Origin: Ostrinia nubilalis
Lineage: Eukaryota; Arthropoda; Insecta; Lepidoptera; Crambidae
Length of the DNA stretch: 64,000 nt
Reading direction: 5' to 3'
Assembly (NCBI RefSeq): GCF_963855985.1
Contig: NC_087096.1
Span: forward strand, 12,710,001 to 12,774,000
The notes beneath the pieces were generated by a model. The model did no database searches. It saw only the letters and a list, made by a program, of their open reading frames with translations, and was not told the DNA's origin. The position numbers were made by a program, and so were the translations under genes. Shown piece after piece: positions 23,776 through 35,700 of the stretch (position 1 is the stretch's first letter; each line of letters starts with the position of its first letter).

Positions 23776-23827
23776 TGAAATTAGCTGGATGAAATAGAGA
23801 AAGTCTAAGCCAAGGATGCACAAACCG

Positions 23828-23886
23828 CATCATAATCATCATTTCCGCCATAGGACGTCCACTGCTGAACAAGGCCTCCCCCAAAT
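23828..23886 (-). repeat. RTE-like retrotransposon 3' tail
   Basis: 'catcataatcatcatttccg' then 'ccataggacgtccactgctg' and 'aacaaggcctccccca' match the 3' tail of the minus-strand element at 3184-3240. Confidence 0.75.
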
Positions 23887-25272
23887 TATGCGAAATTATA
23901 AGTACATGAACCTTTATTCAGTTCTTTTTATTTTCTGTGACTCGCTTTTAGCTCATAAACCTGTCCAAGTGGCCCCTGGACCCAGTAAGTCTGTGCATCC
24001 TTGGTCTAATCTAATCCAAACTTTCATGCTCTTTGCATGCTTTAAAAGTATCGGATCTCAAAACTCTAGAAGAGTCGCCAATCAAAGGCCACAGACTGTC
24101 TAAATCTTTATCAGGAGCCCGTGAAAATTGCTCACAATTAGGAAACTTAATCAGGAGGTTTATTAAAGCGACTTACCCAACGCACATATTAATGAATAAA
24201 AGAGGCTTACGGCAATGTTTTCCGAGGATCAGTTTTTGCCAGGTTGATCTCACCTCTATTTGTTTTCTTTGCGACCCGCCGAAATAATTGGGAGGCAGAG
24301 GCAGGAAGAGACATTTGCATATTAGGCATGTGTATTTAGGGGTAGGGCTGTCACCACATATGGTAAGATTTTACTTGACACAGGCACAGCTTAGTGCAGC
24401 AGCCGCTAGAAGAACTGTCTGTAAACCTTTTGTTGGCAAATAAAATACTTTTAACAGAGTTATGGAAAAAATAACTCTAATTTACAGATCCTGTGGCGAG
24501 CAATGACTCTACCCGAAAATCGCGTTCATTCATTTCATATCATATCATTGAAGTATGTAGTTTAATAACTTTTTATTAAAAGTAAGACCATCCGACCCGA
24601 ACAGTAGTCGTTTATCGAATGCTCAAAATGTTTTTAAAATTCTACGTTTAATTTCAAGTACACTGAAAATGCCGAAAAGAGTACATTGCAAACCAGATTA
24701 TTCTAAACTAAGTGTTAAACCCATTTTGTTCAAGTATCTAATGTAGTGCTTAAGCGTGGTTGGTACGTGATTATTAGCTTTATTTCTGGTGTCGTAAATG
24801 TTACATTATGTTATGTATACATGTTAACCTTGTACTTGCTGAGGTAATAGGTACGTAATAGGTAATCGTTATTACCTTAAAGATCTAAACAATTTAAAAA
24901 ACATATTGTCCCTGTCTAAAAGTCCAATAGCCTTGTTTAAAAATAGAAAATAACAACTTCTAGGTAAATTGTAAAATAGGTAAAATGTATAAAAATGTCT
25001 CTCCGTCAATATTCTAACATGTGTCAACCCTACGCAGGATAGGTATGGAAATTAGCACGAAGGCCAACGAAATTCTAATTACGGGGCTGGAGACTGCTTG
25101 TTTAATGAAAGATTGCATTTAAATTTTTCGTCATACCCCTTAATTAGTGTCCTTAAAACGTGCCTTTGATTTGATGTATTCTTGTGTGGTGGATGTCAAA
25201 AAATATTTTGTATAATTACCATACATACAGGGTGAGTTAATATCAAGTTTTTACAAAACTTAAAGTAAGACT
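23887..25272. other. No gene seen
   Basis: AT-rich DNA. 'catacagggtgagtt' at about 25222-25236 resembles a transposon terminus but no partner end is seen. Confidence 0.4.
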
Positions 25273-25347
25273 TGGAGCGAGATCAAACGTGAAGCTCAAG
25301 ACCGAACGCGATGGAGGACTGTGGTGGACGCCCTCTGCCCCATCTAG
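25273..25347 (+). pseudogene. RTE-like retrotransposon C-terminal fragment
   Basis: The plus strand reads W-S-E-I-K then REAQDRTRWRTVVDALCPI and a TAG stop at 25345. The pattern A.DR..WR..V.AL closes many lepidopteran endonuclease-RT proteins. Only about 24 codons remain. Confidence 0.65.
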
Positions 25348-26059
25348 GGGACATAGGACCTTAAGTAAAGTCAAGTAAGTCAAAATTGTGTCATGGCCAA
25401 ACTAGACAAAATAAATAAGAGACTTCCAAGTTTGTCTGTCCCATCTAAAGCCAAGAAGTAACTTAAAACTTGATCGATTATCGTATAAAAGATTCCGAAG
25501 TCAACTAGCCTGGTACTCTCCCACGCATAAAATCGCAACCGATGCAGGCAATCGTAAAAAGCGACAGAGGGACCATCTAACGACTTTTGGCGATGACAAA
25601 ATAAAACTGATACAGTCAACAGCACATCAGACACATTTTTGTTGGAAAATAGCCTGTATTACAACGAGATAAGACGCCACTGTGATTAGCTTAATGTTTA
25701 ACATTTGGGTAATCTTCCAAGCATAAGCTGGCGCTAAAACATTTTCGACTTGGTCTTCAAAATAAAAGAACGCTAAGTGGCGGCACAGATAACGAATGCG
25801 TACTGGATGAGATAATTAACCGCCAAAACTTTAAATTAAACATTTATTAAGTCTAAATAAGAATATTTGTTCATGAAACGGAATGTCATAAGTGAATGCC
25901 GCCATAAAGTTTTTGATAAAAGTTTTGAATGAAAGAGAAATGTATTTTGACGCAATCATAGCATTTTGGCTCCTAAATGTAGACCTACTATTATTTTGTT
26001 CCAAACTAATTTAAGAAAGCATTAACGTAACTTTTGATGATGGCCAAAAACATCGTAAT
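25348..26059. other. No gene seen
   Basis: AT-rich DNA with no recognised feature. Confidence 0.4.
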
Positions 26060-26330
26060 TATCATACAAACGAAGTCATCTTGAACGTCTCTACATAGTT
26101 AAGACCAGTTCTCCTCAACCGATTGAGCTGAAATTTGGTATACTTATACACAATGACAATGCAATATTATGGTACCATTGAGCTGGTCTGATGATGGAGT
26201 CGGGAGGTGGCCATAGGAACTCCTAAACAAAACGGCGGAAACTCATCGAGTTTGGGTTCGTTGGATTTGTCTTTTCGAGCACTTTAGTGTTAGATAATGT
26301 CCAGGGTCCTGAGATTAAGACATAACTAAA
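26060..26330 (+). repeat. Dispersed lepidopteran-type repeat
   Basis: 'ctcaaccgattgagctgaaa' then 'tttggtatac', 'ctgatgatggagtcgggagg' and 'gccataggaactcc' form a modular non-coding repeat. It shares the 'tctgatgatgg' module with 2006-2245. The class is uncertain. Confidence 0.5.
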
Positions 26331-26341
26331 AAGTGTAAAAT

Positions 26342-26508
26342 AAAATTATAATAAAAATAAACTTTTTTAAAAACAAGCTTTTATTCTGAATTTCGAAAGC
26401 TTGTAGCGCAAACAGAGAAAAAGAGGAATAAATTCCATGCGCGATACAAACTTTCGAAATTCAGAATAAAAGCTTGTTTTTAAAAAAGTTTATTTTTATT
26501 ATAATTTT
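26342..26508. repeat. Palindromic foldback element, arms about 69 bp
   Basis: Left arm 26342-26410 and right arm 26438-26508 are reverse complements (taaacttttttaaaaacaag / cttgtttttaaaaaagttta) with a spacer of about 27 bp. The innermost part (tttcgaaag.ttgta.cgca) is less perfect than the outer 58 bp. Confidence 0.9.
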
Positions 26509-27402
26509 TCAATTCTCACTATCATCGAAACATTTTATTAGACCATAGATAGGTACTGACACCAATTTATACATCCGACTCGATAGAAAGTAATTTAGTT
26601 CTAAAGTACTGTCATTTTCAGTAATTATAATTCCATGCCCATAAATGACATCATAATTAAAACGACAAACAAAACGAGCCGTCGTAAGTTAAGTTTCGTC
26701 CTTTAATTAAATAAATGATTTGATATTTCGGCCGATTGAGCAAAACGGTAATGGGACGGAACGGAACGTAATCATACGTTAATGGATATTTAGCATTTAC
26801 GCCAATTAAATTGGCATGTCGAACATTGAATATTACGAAAAAGTACTAAGCTCGCAGTGTTTTATGATTTTGCACTTACCTACGAGTTGGTCGGCAGACA
26901 TGTATTTTATAAAACGTATCTTTGTTGCATTTAAAAATTACTAACTTTAACAAGTTTTATGGTTTTGCAATGTAGAGTCAAATAAAATTAATATCAAACC
27001 TTATCTAGGTATGAAAATAAGACCTTGACAATGACACAGTTATACTGATTAAAAGTGATAACATTATGTTGGAAAAAATAAGATAGTAAGTAATGCAATT
27101 AATCGTAAATTATCTCCAAATTCCATAATTATCTTTTTAAATTGGCCAATAATATGAAAATACATATTATGTGCAGTACAATAACAATCTGTAACAAAAA
27201 CAATGATAAAATACTTTAGCTACTACTATACAAGTACAATAGATTAAAGATACTTTATTTTATCACTTGTTTTCACCAATAAATCATGCAACTATCACAG
27301 CTATAGGTGCAACATGTCGTTATAAATTAGATGCTATTGCTATATTTATTTTTAACGTCACTACAGTTAGGTATAGTATATTTCCCTTTCCCTTCCCTTC
27401 CC
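26509..27402. other. No gene seen
   Basis: AT-rich DNA with no recognised feature. Confidence 0.4.
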
Positions 27403-27926
27403 GGGTTACCTACGTGAGTGCGACAAACGTTACATCGAATTTTGTTTCTTCGAAAACCTTTCTGCGAAGTTATTATACTGCGACGCCTTGTTATATCGAT
27501 GCCTTGTTACTGCGATGTTACGTTACATCGAAAAACTTTACTGCGAATGATTTTACTGCGAAGCCTTCTTTATTTGACTTAGCAGATAGATAAAAAAATG
27601 AAATTACATACATACATACATAGAATAAAGTGGGCGGTACAAAATTATAGATGAAATAAGATTATAAATACATTACATTTTATTTACTTATTACATATAT
27701 TTAATAGTTACATCTTTGATTAAATAACATAAGAATAGAAACATAAATATAAATAAATTATAAAATACGACTATAAAATCGTTCGCAGTAAAGTTTTTCG
27801 ATGTAACGTAACATCGCAGTAACAAGGCATCGATATAACAAGGCGTCGCAGTATAGTAACTTCGCAGAAAGGTTTTCGAAGAAACAAAATTCGATGTAAC
27901 GTTTGTCGCACTCACGTAGGTAACCC
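27403..27926. mobile_element. Long-TIR element (153-bp arms) with TGCGA/ATCGA arrays
   Basis: Arms 27403-27555 and 27774-27926 are the same length and nearly perfect reverse complements, starting gggttacctacgtgagtgcg. They flank 218 bp of AT-rich DNA. Within each arm a short motif recurs about eight times at intervals of roughly 10-25 bp: TGCGA or ATCGA preceded by a three- to five-base spacer (for example actgcgac, atatcgat, actgcgat, acatcgaa). Such repeated arm motifs resemble transposase-binding arrays of foldback-type elements. It has no coding capacity. Confidence 0.9.
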
Positions 27927-28186
27927 ATATTTCCCCATCAAAAGCTCAATAGCTCAAAACCATATTATTTGTCCACTATGACTCATTTATTTCTGTGGAG
28001 CTTCCAGACTTCAGGTAATTATTTCTTGGAAAGGTAGCTTTTTTCTTTATACAAGAAAGTAAGTCTTATTATATTCGTTTTATGGTCTTTCCTTGTCTTA
28101 TCTAGGTATTTTACTGCCGTGGTCAGGTCAGTTTTAATTTCTAGTGACATTTTAGTTGCATGTAATACGTATAATAAGTAGATTAA
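27927..28186. other. No gene seen
   Basis: AT-rich spacer. Confidence 0.4.
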
Positions 28187-28361
28187 GAGTAGGCGCACAC
28201 CGTTGATTTTTCGTCGGCCGATAGTTTGGTCGGGCAGTTGATCAGTATGGGCATGTATGGGAGTGCGCACACTACGCCGATTCGATTTGGCGGATTCTTC
28301 ACACAATTTAAAATCGGGCACAACTATCGGCCAACTAAAAATCAACGGTGTGCGCCTACTC
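28187..28361. mobile_element. MITE family GAGTAGGCGCACACCG, copy 2
   Basis: Same ends and length as 21405-21580 but in inverted orientation (here 'gtcggccgatagtttggtcg' is on the left). TAA lies on both sides (28184-28186 and 28362-28364). The right TAA is shared with the next MITE. Identity with copy 1 is high by eye, so it is fairly recent. Confidence 0.9.
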
Positions 28362-28364
28362 TAA

Positions 28365-28494
28365 GGCTGAGTTGCATCACCAGTAGCATCACCTAACTTT
28401 GACCGTAACTATGACGATACCCGGTGTATTTTGTATGTAGTTTGACAGATTTGTGACGTTTGTTAAAGTTAAAGTAAGATGGTGCAACCCAGCC
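28365..28494. mobile_element. MITE family GGCTGAGTTGCACCA, copy 5
   Basis: Ends GGCTGAGTTGCATCACC and GGTGCAACCCAGCC, flanked by TAA (28362-28364, 28495-28497). The core (acgatacccggtgtatttt, tttgacagatttgtgacgtt) matches the family. Confidence 0.9.
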
Positions 28495-31325
28495 TAAGTA
28501 TGTTTACTTTAATTTGTAGTTGTTATTTTGATGTTAGTTCATCGATAACGTCAGAATCAACAGAAAAACTTGTTGTTCATACAAAAATCTTAATAAGCTG
28601 CTATTTATCATAACAAGCAATAAAATGTCGATCCGGCAACAAATCGAGGACGTGTGCTGCACCACGTAAACAAATCTGCCCTTATTACGAGAGTCATAGA
28701 GGTCACTATCAAAGGTGGCGTTATTATCAGCGCGAGTACAATCTCGATCACGATAAATGTGATAGTTATAATACAGGGTGTCAGAAACGGTTATAAAAAA
28801 TTGGTGAGGAAATCTTTAAAAAATCAACATTTGCTACAAAATTAACACAAAAAATCTCTCTTATTTCTAAGATCTCTATATTTCATTATGTATCTATGTA
28901 TAAATATAGCTATGCCAAGTACGGGGGGCTGCAATGTGTCAATTAAAATAATTACATTTTATTTAATTGTAATTAGTGCTTGTTTGAAACAAAATTTAAT
29001 AATCATGTACTGTCGACTGTTACAACACTTCTTTCATTTTGTTTAGCAAAAACATTACTTTTAAAGACAATTTGCGAATTTTGTAAAAGCTTGTTAAGCG
29101 GTTATTTTGCAAAATTATTAGTTTGGCAACAATCATCATACAAAATGCTACAAGGAAAATCTCTAAAGATAACTCGACCATTTCCGGTGGCATGCAGGTC
29201 AAAATTGGTTTTACGAACCCAAAACCTGTTTGAAGAAGCCGTCATCCTAATATGGACCTAAGAATTCTTATTCATTGCTCGATTTACTCCTTTTATATTT
29301 TAAAGTAATTTTTAAATTAATACTTTTGTTTTTATTCGTCGTACCAAACCGGAGAAGACTCTTGTAACTTAACACCGGCATGAAAAAGGATACTCTTTAA
29401 TGACACTTAAAATTGCCGATGAAATTTAAATTTATTTATATTTTTAATAGTGCAACTCCAATCTCGGCGGGATATCATCCTACGAAATAGGCCGCTGTCC
29501 GTGCCATAGATTTTGCAATATCTTTAATGTTACACACAATTAAGAAACGAAATACCACAAACTGCAGTAAACATAATTATTTTACTATTTTTAATTTCAG
29601 AATTAATTAATTCTGACTTACCTATGTAAGTGTTTAAGTTTATCAAATGTTCACGTAGGTGTACCTATACTCTATTTTGCACACGACACAAAACTGCCAA
29701 ATAATCAAAATTGAAACTGCACAATTTAGGCCGTATTATCGCTAGGAAGAGAAATTACTAGTGGGTTTTAGATACCACCCTGTATGCATCCATGTAACTC
29801 ACACAAAACAAACCACGTTCAAAGCACAATGATATAGGAAGTGTTCGGGACAAAACGTGTGGGATCCGTGACAAGTGGGCCACGGGGGGGCGTGGGCGAC
29901 GCTCGATTATAAACTTAATCTTATGAAATACTGCTGGAAGGGAGATTTTTATTGAAATATGGCAGGAGAGATAGTGGTCGACAGGCGATAAGCTTTTGCG
30001 GGTGATGTCATTGTAAAAACGTAATGCAGTTCGTGACAAAATGAGAGAGGCATAAAACCTTCATTCTACACTGACACCAAGTTATCTATGATATAAATCT
30101 TAAAAATGTAGAGTTGGTAGTTCCTACTGTCGATTCTATCATTCAACATGAATGAAATACTTACCTAAGTGAGATGTATGCGATCGTCACAATCTATTGG
30201 CGCTATTAGTATCTCTCTATGAAGCAATGAAAGCAAAAACTACATTCATTACAACTTATATTAATACCAAGCAACAACTAGATAAAAAAACCTAAAACAA
30301 CTAAAGTAACACAGTGATAAAAATGCTGCCAACAAAAATGATTTTAGCAAAAATTACAAAGAAGCCCTAATCGTCAGTCATTTAGATATTAGCTTGTCAA
30401 CAATCTTGAAGACTGTCAGAAATCTCTTCAAAAATTAACATTTCAACTCCGAGCAACGACCCAAAATACCAAACTTTATAGCCAATTTATTATTGGTTTT
30501 CGGCAAGGAATCCCTAATTACAGAAATCGACACTTAAATTTCATTCGTGTTAAATTATAACGATTAAAGTCTCGAGAAAACTTTAAAATTCAAATCTTGC
30601 TGAACCAATGAAAAGTTCCCGAAATCTTATTGATTCCGAAAGTTCGCGAACAACTTGAGAAACTAATTAAAAGTAAGTCTTGATAATCCCTGTTAAACAT
30701 ACAATATAAATTCAATATCATTGGGATGATTAATTAAACTTTAATCCTCGTAACCTCAATTTAATGCTGAGTTCGCACGTTGTTATTGGTGTAGACCGGT
30801 ATTTTACTGTTCTATATTGTAAATAAAAGGGCTATTGTATAATGTCAACACAAAACGGCACAGATGAATAAAAGCGTTTTTATTTACTACTCCTAGTTTC
30901 CATAATTCACGATGTTTTAGGAATATCCCTCTTACCAGCCAGTCATCTTGATAAAATTACTGAATTTTAACAAATACTGTTTACTAAATCAGTTGCCTCC
31001 TTGAAAGAACTCAAACAAGACTCCCATCTGGACCAAAATTTTGAACCTCATAACTAAAAAAAGTTAACCGTGACTCGTCAGACGACCTTGCGGGTTCGAC
31101 CTTCCCAGAACTGGCCCAAATAAAACTAATAGGACCGATGTTGATGGACTACCCGCCCGCACTATCGCTTCTGTGCGATCTCGCACCGGTGAAAGGATTA
31201 TAACCCTAATCACTTAACAAGAGGCTCTAATTCTCCCTGGTGATGCTATCAACGGCCTGGATAAACCTCATTTTAATTTAAGACCTAGGGTACCCTTTGA
31301 TGTAGACCCAAATGAAAGCCGTTGT
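28495..31325. other. No gene seen
   Basis: About 2.8 kb of AT-rich DNA. 'atacagggtgtc' at about 28770 looks like a transposon end without a partner. A GC-rich patch at 29870-29905 (ggccacggggggcgtgggcg) has no gene structure around it. Confidence 0.4.
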
Positions 31326-31669
31326 TTGATAGAATCCATTAAGTCTAATAAATGTGCCAGATTACGAGAGAAGATTTTAAACCTAAATGAAACATTAATT
31401 CGGTTCGCAGATTTCGAAACATTTTTGAAGTCTATCCAGACTATAATTACGATTCCAAATACACACTTCGATCATTCTTCATCACTCGAGAGTTTAACAG
31501 TATCCAGTGATTTATCGGCCGTGTCTTTAATAAACTTTGAAGATCAGAGAACTTCATCAATCTCGGGCGGCTTTCTATCTTATCCGGTTCGGTTCACGTG
31601 TCCCTTCGTATCGGTACAAAATCTTGTAATACGAACAACTGGATAAACATCGACGTTACTGGTACTTCA
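31326..31669. other. Open frame of unknown meaning upstream of CpG island
   Basis: A 106-codon ATG frame (31326-31646, plus) lies just before the CpG-rich area. It is serine/threonine-rich, has no recognised domain, and no clear splice signals limit it. It may be chance. Confidence 0.25.
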
Positions 31670-31857
31670 GGTGGTGTCTATGAGATCGGCCTTATGGCGA
31701 CGCGATCGGCCTTATGGCGGCGTTATCGATGCACTCAGCGATGCGCCGACGAGTGCCACACGTCAGATAACGGTCTCGCTCTGTAGCGTAAATAAATTTT
31801 ACAATCTCACTTTATTACATTATCGAGCGATCGCTAGGGCCGCGCGCCCACGCGAGC

Positions 31858-31935
31858 ATGTCGGCGCGCCCGTCAAAATCACGACCTACTCAAACGAAAT
31901 CCCCGCGTAAAAACGAGAAGAAATTTCATACAAAG
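31858..31935 (+). CDS. Candidate first coding exon, 26 codons, basic N-terminus
   Basis: ATG at 31858 opens a 26-codon frame that begins MSARPSKSRPTQTK, is rich in lysine, arginine and serine, and ends exactly at AAAG|GTAGGT, a strong splice donor (GT at 31936). The phase at the donor is 0. No partner exon was recognised. Spliced directly to the exon at 61216, it would hit a stop after nine codons, so that is not its partner. Composition and donor fit a real exon. A chance frame in CpG-rich DNA cannot be excluded. Confidence 0.4.
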
Positions 31936-32092
31936 GTAGGTTTAATTTATCGGCGAGTCACGACAACTCGATCGAGCCGTCGTCGGATTTGTCGGGTGCA
32001 GTGTTCGAGACTCGAGTCTTGGAGAGTCGCGGGGGAAGGGTGCTACCGCGCCGCGCGACGCTCCCGCGGCCGCCCGATGCCGCGCTCTTTCT

Positions 32093-32127
32093 TCAGTCTG
32101 TCGCTCGCACGACGCCGCACCAGACGT
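32093..32127 (+). promoter_or_regulatory. Inr + DPE core promoter, TSS about 32095
   Basis: TCAGTC at 32093-32098 matches the arthropod initiator TCAKTY, which sets A+1 at 32095. AGACGT at 32122-32127 matches the downstream promoter element RGWYVT at precisely +28 to +33. No TATA box is at -30. Exact spacing of both elements inside a CpG-rich island is strong evidence for a TATA-less RNA polymerase II promoter on the plus strand. If the exon at 31858-31935 is real, this would be an alternative promoter inside its first intron. Confidence 0.7.
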
Positions 32128-32707
32128 CTGGGCCGCACGCTCGACAACTCGCGCTTCGACTAACTTGTGATCAAACTTAGTGCAAGTTTCAAGTGGATCG
32201 GATGATTGCAGTGTTGTGACGTTCGACAATGAAAGTGTGTTAAGTGCTAAAACTAATTTCTGGAAACTAGTGCCGATGGTCCTCTTGAATACTAACATGA
32301 AAATTAATGGTAAAGTCCTCACATGTTTGCATGATTGGATTTGTTCGTTGTCTCTTGGTATGCTATCTATGTGGATGATCTGATGATCTTGGCTTGCACG
32401 GCGACAGATACAGTGGTAAGGTCGGAAGTTGGAGACATATTAATTCAGATATTTAAATCGTACCATTTGGACCACCGAAACCGCCAAAACAATGGTGGAC
32501 CTTGCGTCTGTCAGACGACATTGAATCTCCGAATGTAAATTTGAGACGGTTCGAACAATGAACAGTGAGTTTAGAAGTCGATTTGAATAGAGCTTGTGTG
32601 TGTGACCCTGCTGCGCCTACGGGACCCGCCGCTGTGGGTGGACGGCATAGTTCCAAACGCCTAGAGTACACCAGTGGGTGTTTGAATGGAGCCAGTTAAT
32701 AATAATG
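32095..32707 (+). other. Putative 5' UTR exon with several uORFs
   Basis: Downstream of the Inr/DPE promoter the sequence stays less AT-rich to about 32.7 kb. Candidate donors are CAGTG|GTAAGG (exon end 32415) and AATG|GTGAGA (exon end 32707). The leader holds a four-codon uORF (ATG at 32227) and a 35-codon uORF (32275-32383). A late ATG at 32686 opens MEPVNNN straight into the second donor in phase 1. Joined to the acceptor at 61216 this short frame would stop at once, so if the two are spliced together it acts only as a uORF. The exon boundaries are predictions. Confidence 0.4.
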
Positions 32708-35700
32708 GTGAGATTTAATCACCGCCATAGAGGTTACACAACAAAGCTATAAGCATGCCTATGGCTCGAAATGTAGAAGACAAACCCTTGAAATAACAAT
32801 CAGAACTGACTAACAAATGCTTACAAGAAGTATTATACCGGCTTGTAGTTAAGTAGGTACTAATCATTAATACCGTAATGCAAAAGTAGGTAGAGACAAA
32901 TTAATGTGTTTATTAATGCTTGCCGCCAAAAATAAATTTTCTGTCTGCGTGATGAATCAAAGTTATTCCTCATAAATTATGTGGTAACTACCCATTTCTT
33001 AGAATTACAAAATACCGTTAGGTCTTAACATAAGGCTGCTAGAGAGTTCACTACTTTAGACTGATGTTTATAATGTTACAGATGTTAATACATTTAAGTA
33101 GTTTGATTGTAATCTATCCAACGAGCATCTGTCTGTTGTATGTTCTAAGACAATAAATAAAGGTTTTTCGCTGTGTGTTACATAAGCTGCCTGAATCCTA
33201 ACAATCTCCTCCATCCTGTTCACAAGGCGCGTTAATTTTGCACATGCTGTCCGGACCTCAGATGGCTGACAAAAAACAGACACCTCCCTACACATGTGCT
33301 CGAATTCGGGTCAATCTTCCTCACACGGTAGTTGGGCCTATAAGGGCTTCGAAGATCTGAGCCTACAATGGTTGGAAAACTTAATTTTAAAATAAATGAA
33401 TCCAACAATATAATGGCAAAACCGCTCTAGCCGCTACCATATTTGCTCGTAACTTAAATGTTCCACTAAAGCTACCTGAAAAACTGCACCAAAATTATTC
33501 TGCTCATATTCTATAACAATGCAGAAACTTTGGATTCAAATTCGTGTGATTCAAGCTTGCTGTTGGTTATAGTACAATTTTTATATCAATCACAGGCTTG
33601 AATCTATCTTCGAAAGACAAAATTAATGACAGAGACAAATTGCCTACCCTTGGGACATTGAACCTGTATTTCCCCTGCAGTGCTGTGGCAAACAAATGGC
33701 TTGACTATTGTAAACACTGAAACAAAAGACGAAAGAAAGAAAACTAACGCCTACACAAATCAAATTTAATTAAAGAACGGATTGCCAGTACCCCTGTTAT
33801 TATAGAACGCATCTGTTGTAATGATGAATGCGTTGCGGTCGGAAATAAAAAGCGTTGGAGAAACCTGCGCCGGCGCAAGCGAGGGCGGCACGTGGGCCGG
33901 CAGATGCGCGAGACTATCCCGAGGCCGTCTCGAATCTGTTAGGGATGTATTTATTTGTATTCCAGACGATTTTGGATTGTTATGACTCGATTGTTAAGCT
34001 TGAACCCCAAATTGAATCCATCCGTCAGTTTGATCACCGTTCGAATCTTAATGACCAAGAAACTTGAAGCAAAGCAGTCTGTTAGGAATTGGGATAAAAA
34101 GGAGTAAAAATGATACCCGGGCTCAGGGAAAGGGCTATATTAAGGAATAAAGGAACATACAGGATCACAGCGACAGAACCAAAACAGACAGCTGACCAGA
34201 TGACAAATCATAGAAAAAAAATAAAATTATAAAAACAGACTATTAAAAAAGGAGGCCGTTCGTAACACAGTCAATGCGAATGATGCAAACTTACTTGTAG
34301 GAGGCGTTTATGGTGTCACAGACGATCTTGATATAACGGCATTGGAAAATAATAAAAATTCAGTAAGCATTTAATTTAAATCACAGGCAGTTCACATCAC
34401 TACCACGAGCACGATCTTTTATCTTACAATCGCTAACCTCGCGTGCAGTCGCGATTTAAGCTTCATTATTCCGCCGTTAACTTATAAGGGACTCGATATT
34501 ATCTGTATTTACTTATAGCCCTTTAAAATATTGCCACCCAAAAATTACGAGATTTAAATTTAAGATGACTTTCCTTTATTTATTTTCGTATTCTTTAATC
34601 AACGCCAAGATGTTTCGGAAAGCAATTTGTAACAGATGTTCATACAAATTGCAATCGTTCGTTATCCAGATTGTGATCTCTCAGAAATAGGTTTCTAAGT
34701 TCCAAAGAGGTCAAGTCCGGTTCGAAGGGCCGAGTTTTTCCGCCGATGATCGGTGCCAACTCGTAGACTGATCGCCTTTTACGGCAACCTGCGCCGGTAC
34801 GAGTATTGACAACTGTGGGATAGCCGACATGGACTCGACCTGAGATAACTATCTCTGTGTTTCCATAATTTCTCTGTCCTTATCCGTGCTGCGATTAAAC
34901 GCATTCTAATCATGAATAGGAAACCTTTTTCGTCGAACCGCAGATAAGAAAGCTTTAACGTCTTTTTATGTTGCGAAATCACAAGGCGGTAAAACCACAC
35001 TCGGTCGTTGAGGCACCAGTAAAACAAAGTATAACAAGGTTCGCAAGCAGAAACGTGTAATACAATACTTACATTTGAAACGCATTGGAGGTAACAAGCC
35101 GTGTAAACACATTGTAAACTCGACGCAAACAGTGAAGCAAAACGCGTACAAACTCTAGTTTGAGTAATCGCGAACAGTGCTATATGAATATTAATATGCT
35201 CGGGAAGCGTGTAAATACTAAACACTAAACTAGCAATTTGCTCGTTTGACGTGTGAAGGTTGCTTGCAAATTAATTTTGTTATTTAAAAAGAATGAATGA
35301 CTCTGACGGGTTGCAATCAAACCTAGACATTGATAGAAAATAACCATTTAACGGCAATAGAAACTGGTATTGTTACAGCAAAAACTATTTAAGTTAATGC
35401 GCTCATGATAAGTATCAAATTGTAGAACACAAACAAATGTTACGTTCAGTCAGTAGAGCGAGCAATTGCACCCTTTATCGAGTCGACCAATCAGGAAACA
35501 TGCATAGCATTACATATTTTATGAAACAGGGTAAATTACTAAAACATTATGCAATTTGGGAATAATTATATGAGGTAATGCATCAAAATGTGGCACGTAC
35601 CAAACCACCTGCCTGACAGCTGCCGAATTCGAAGCTGCCCAAAATGTGCGCGATGCATCAGCAGATGTTACTAAATCGCTATTGTGGATCCAGGTGGGCA

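Larger units (their letters stand above)
31670..32160 (+). promoter_or_regulatory. CpG-rich promoter and first-exon region
   Basis: This is the most GC- and CpG-rich stretch of the window, in otherwise AT-rich DNA. It opens with a short tandem repeat (gatcggccttatggcg twice, about 31685-31717) and contains a candidate coding exon (31858-31935), then an Inr+DPE core promoter (32093-32127). It is open in several frames on both strands, as expected from CpG-rich DNA with few stops, so the long frames here are not evidence of coding. In insects such islands usually mark constitutive or developmental promoters. The gene served is not identified. Confidence 0.6.

Noticed and set aside
27267..27915. 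Two similar frames on opposite strands, suggesting a duplicated gene
   Set aside because: They are the two arms of one inverted-repeat element read from each side.
31858..32322. Long frames on both strands across the CpG island (101, 126 and 63 codons)
   Set aside because: CpG-rich DNA has few stop codons. Only the first 78 bp of one frame has a splice donor that supports coding.
32686..32707. MEPVNNN as the true N-terminus spliced to the exon at 61216
   Set aside because: In the resulting phase the joined frame stops after three codons, so it cannot be the N-terminus of that protein.
34779..35225. 148-codon open frame on the minus strand
   Set aside because: It starts with GTG and has no domain, splice signals or compositional support.
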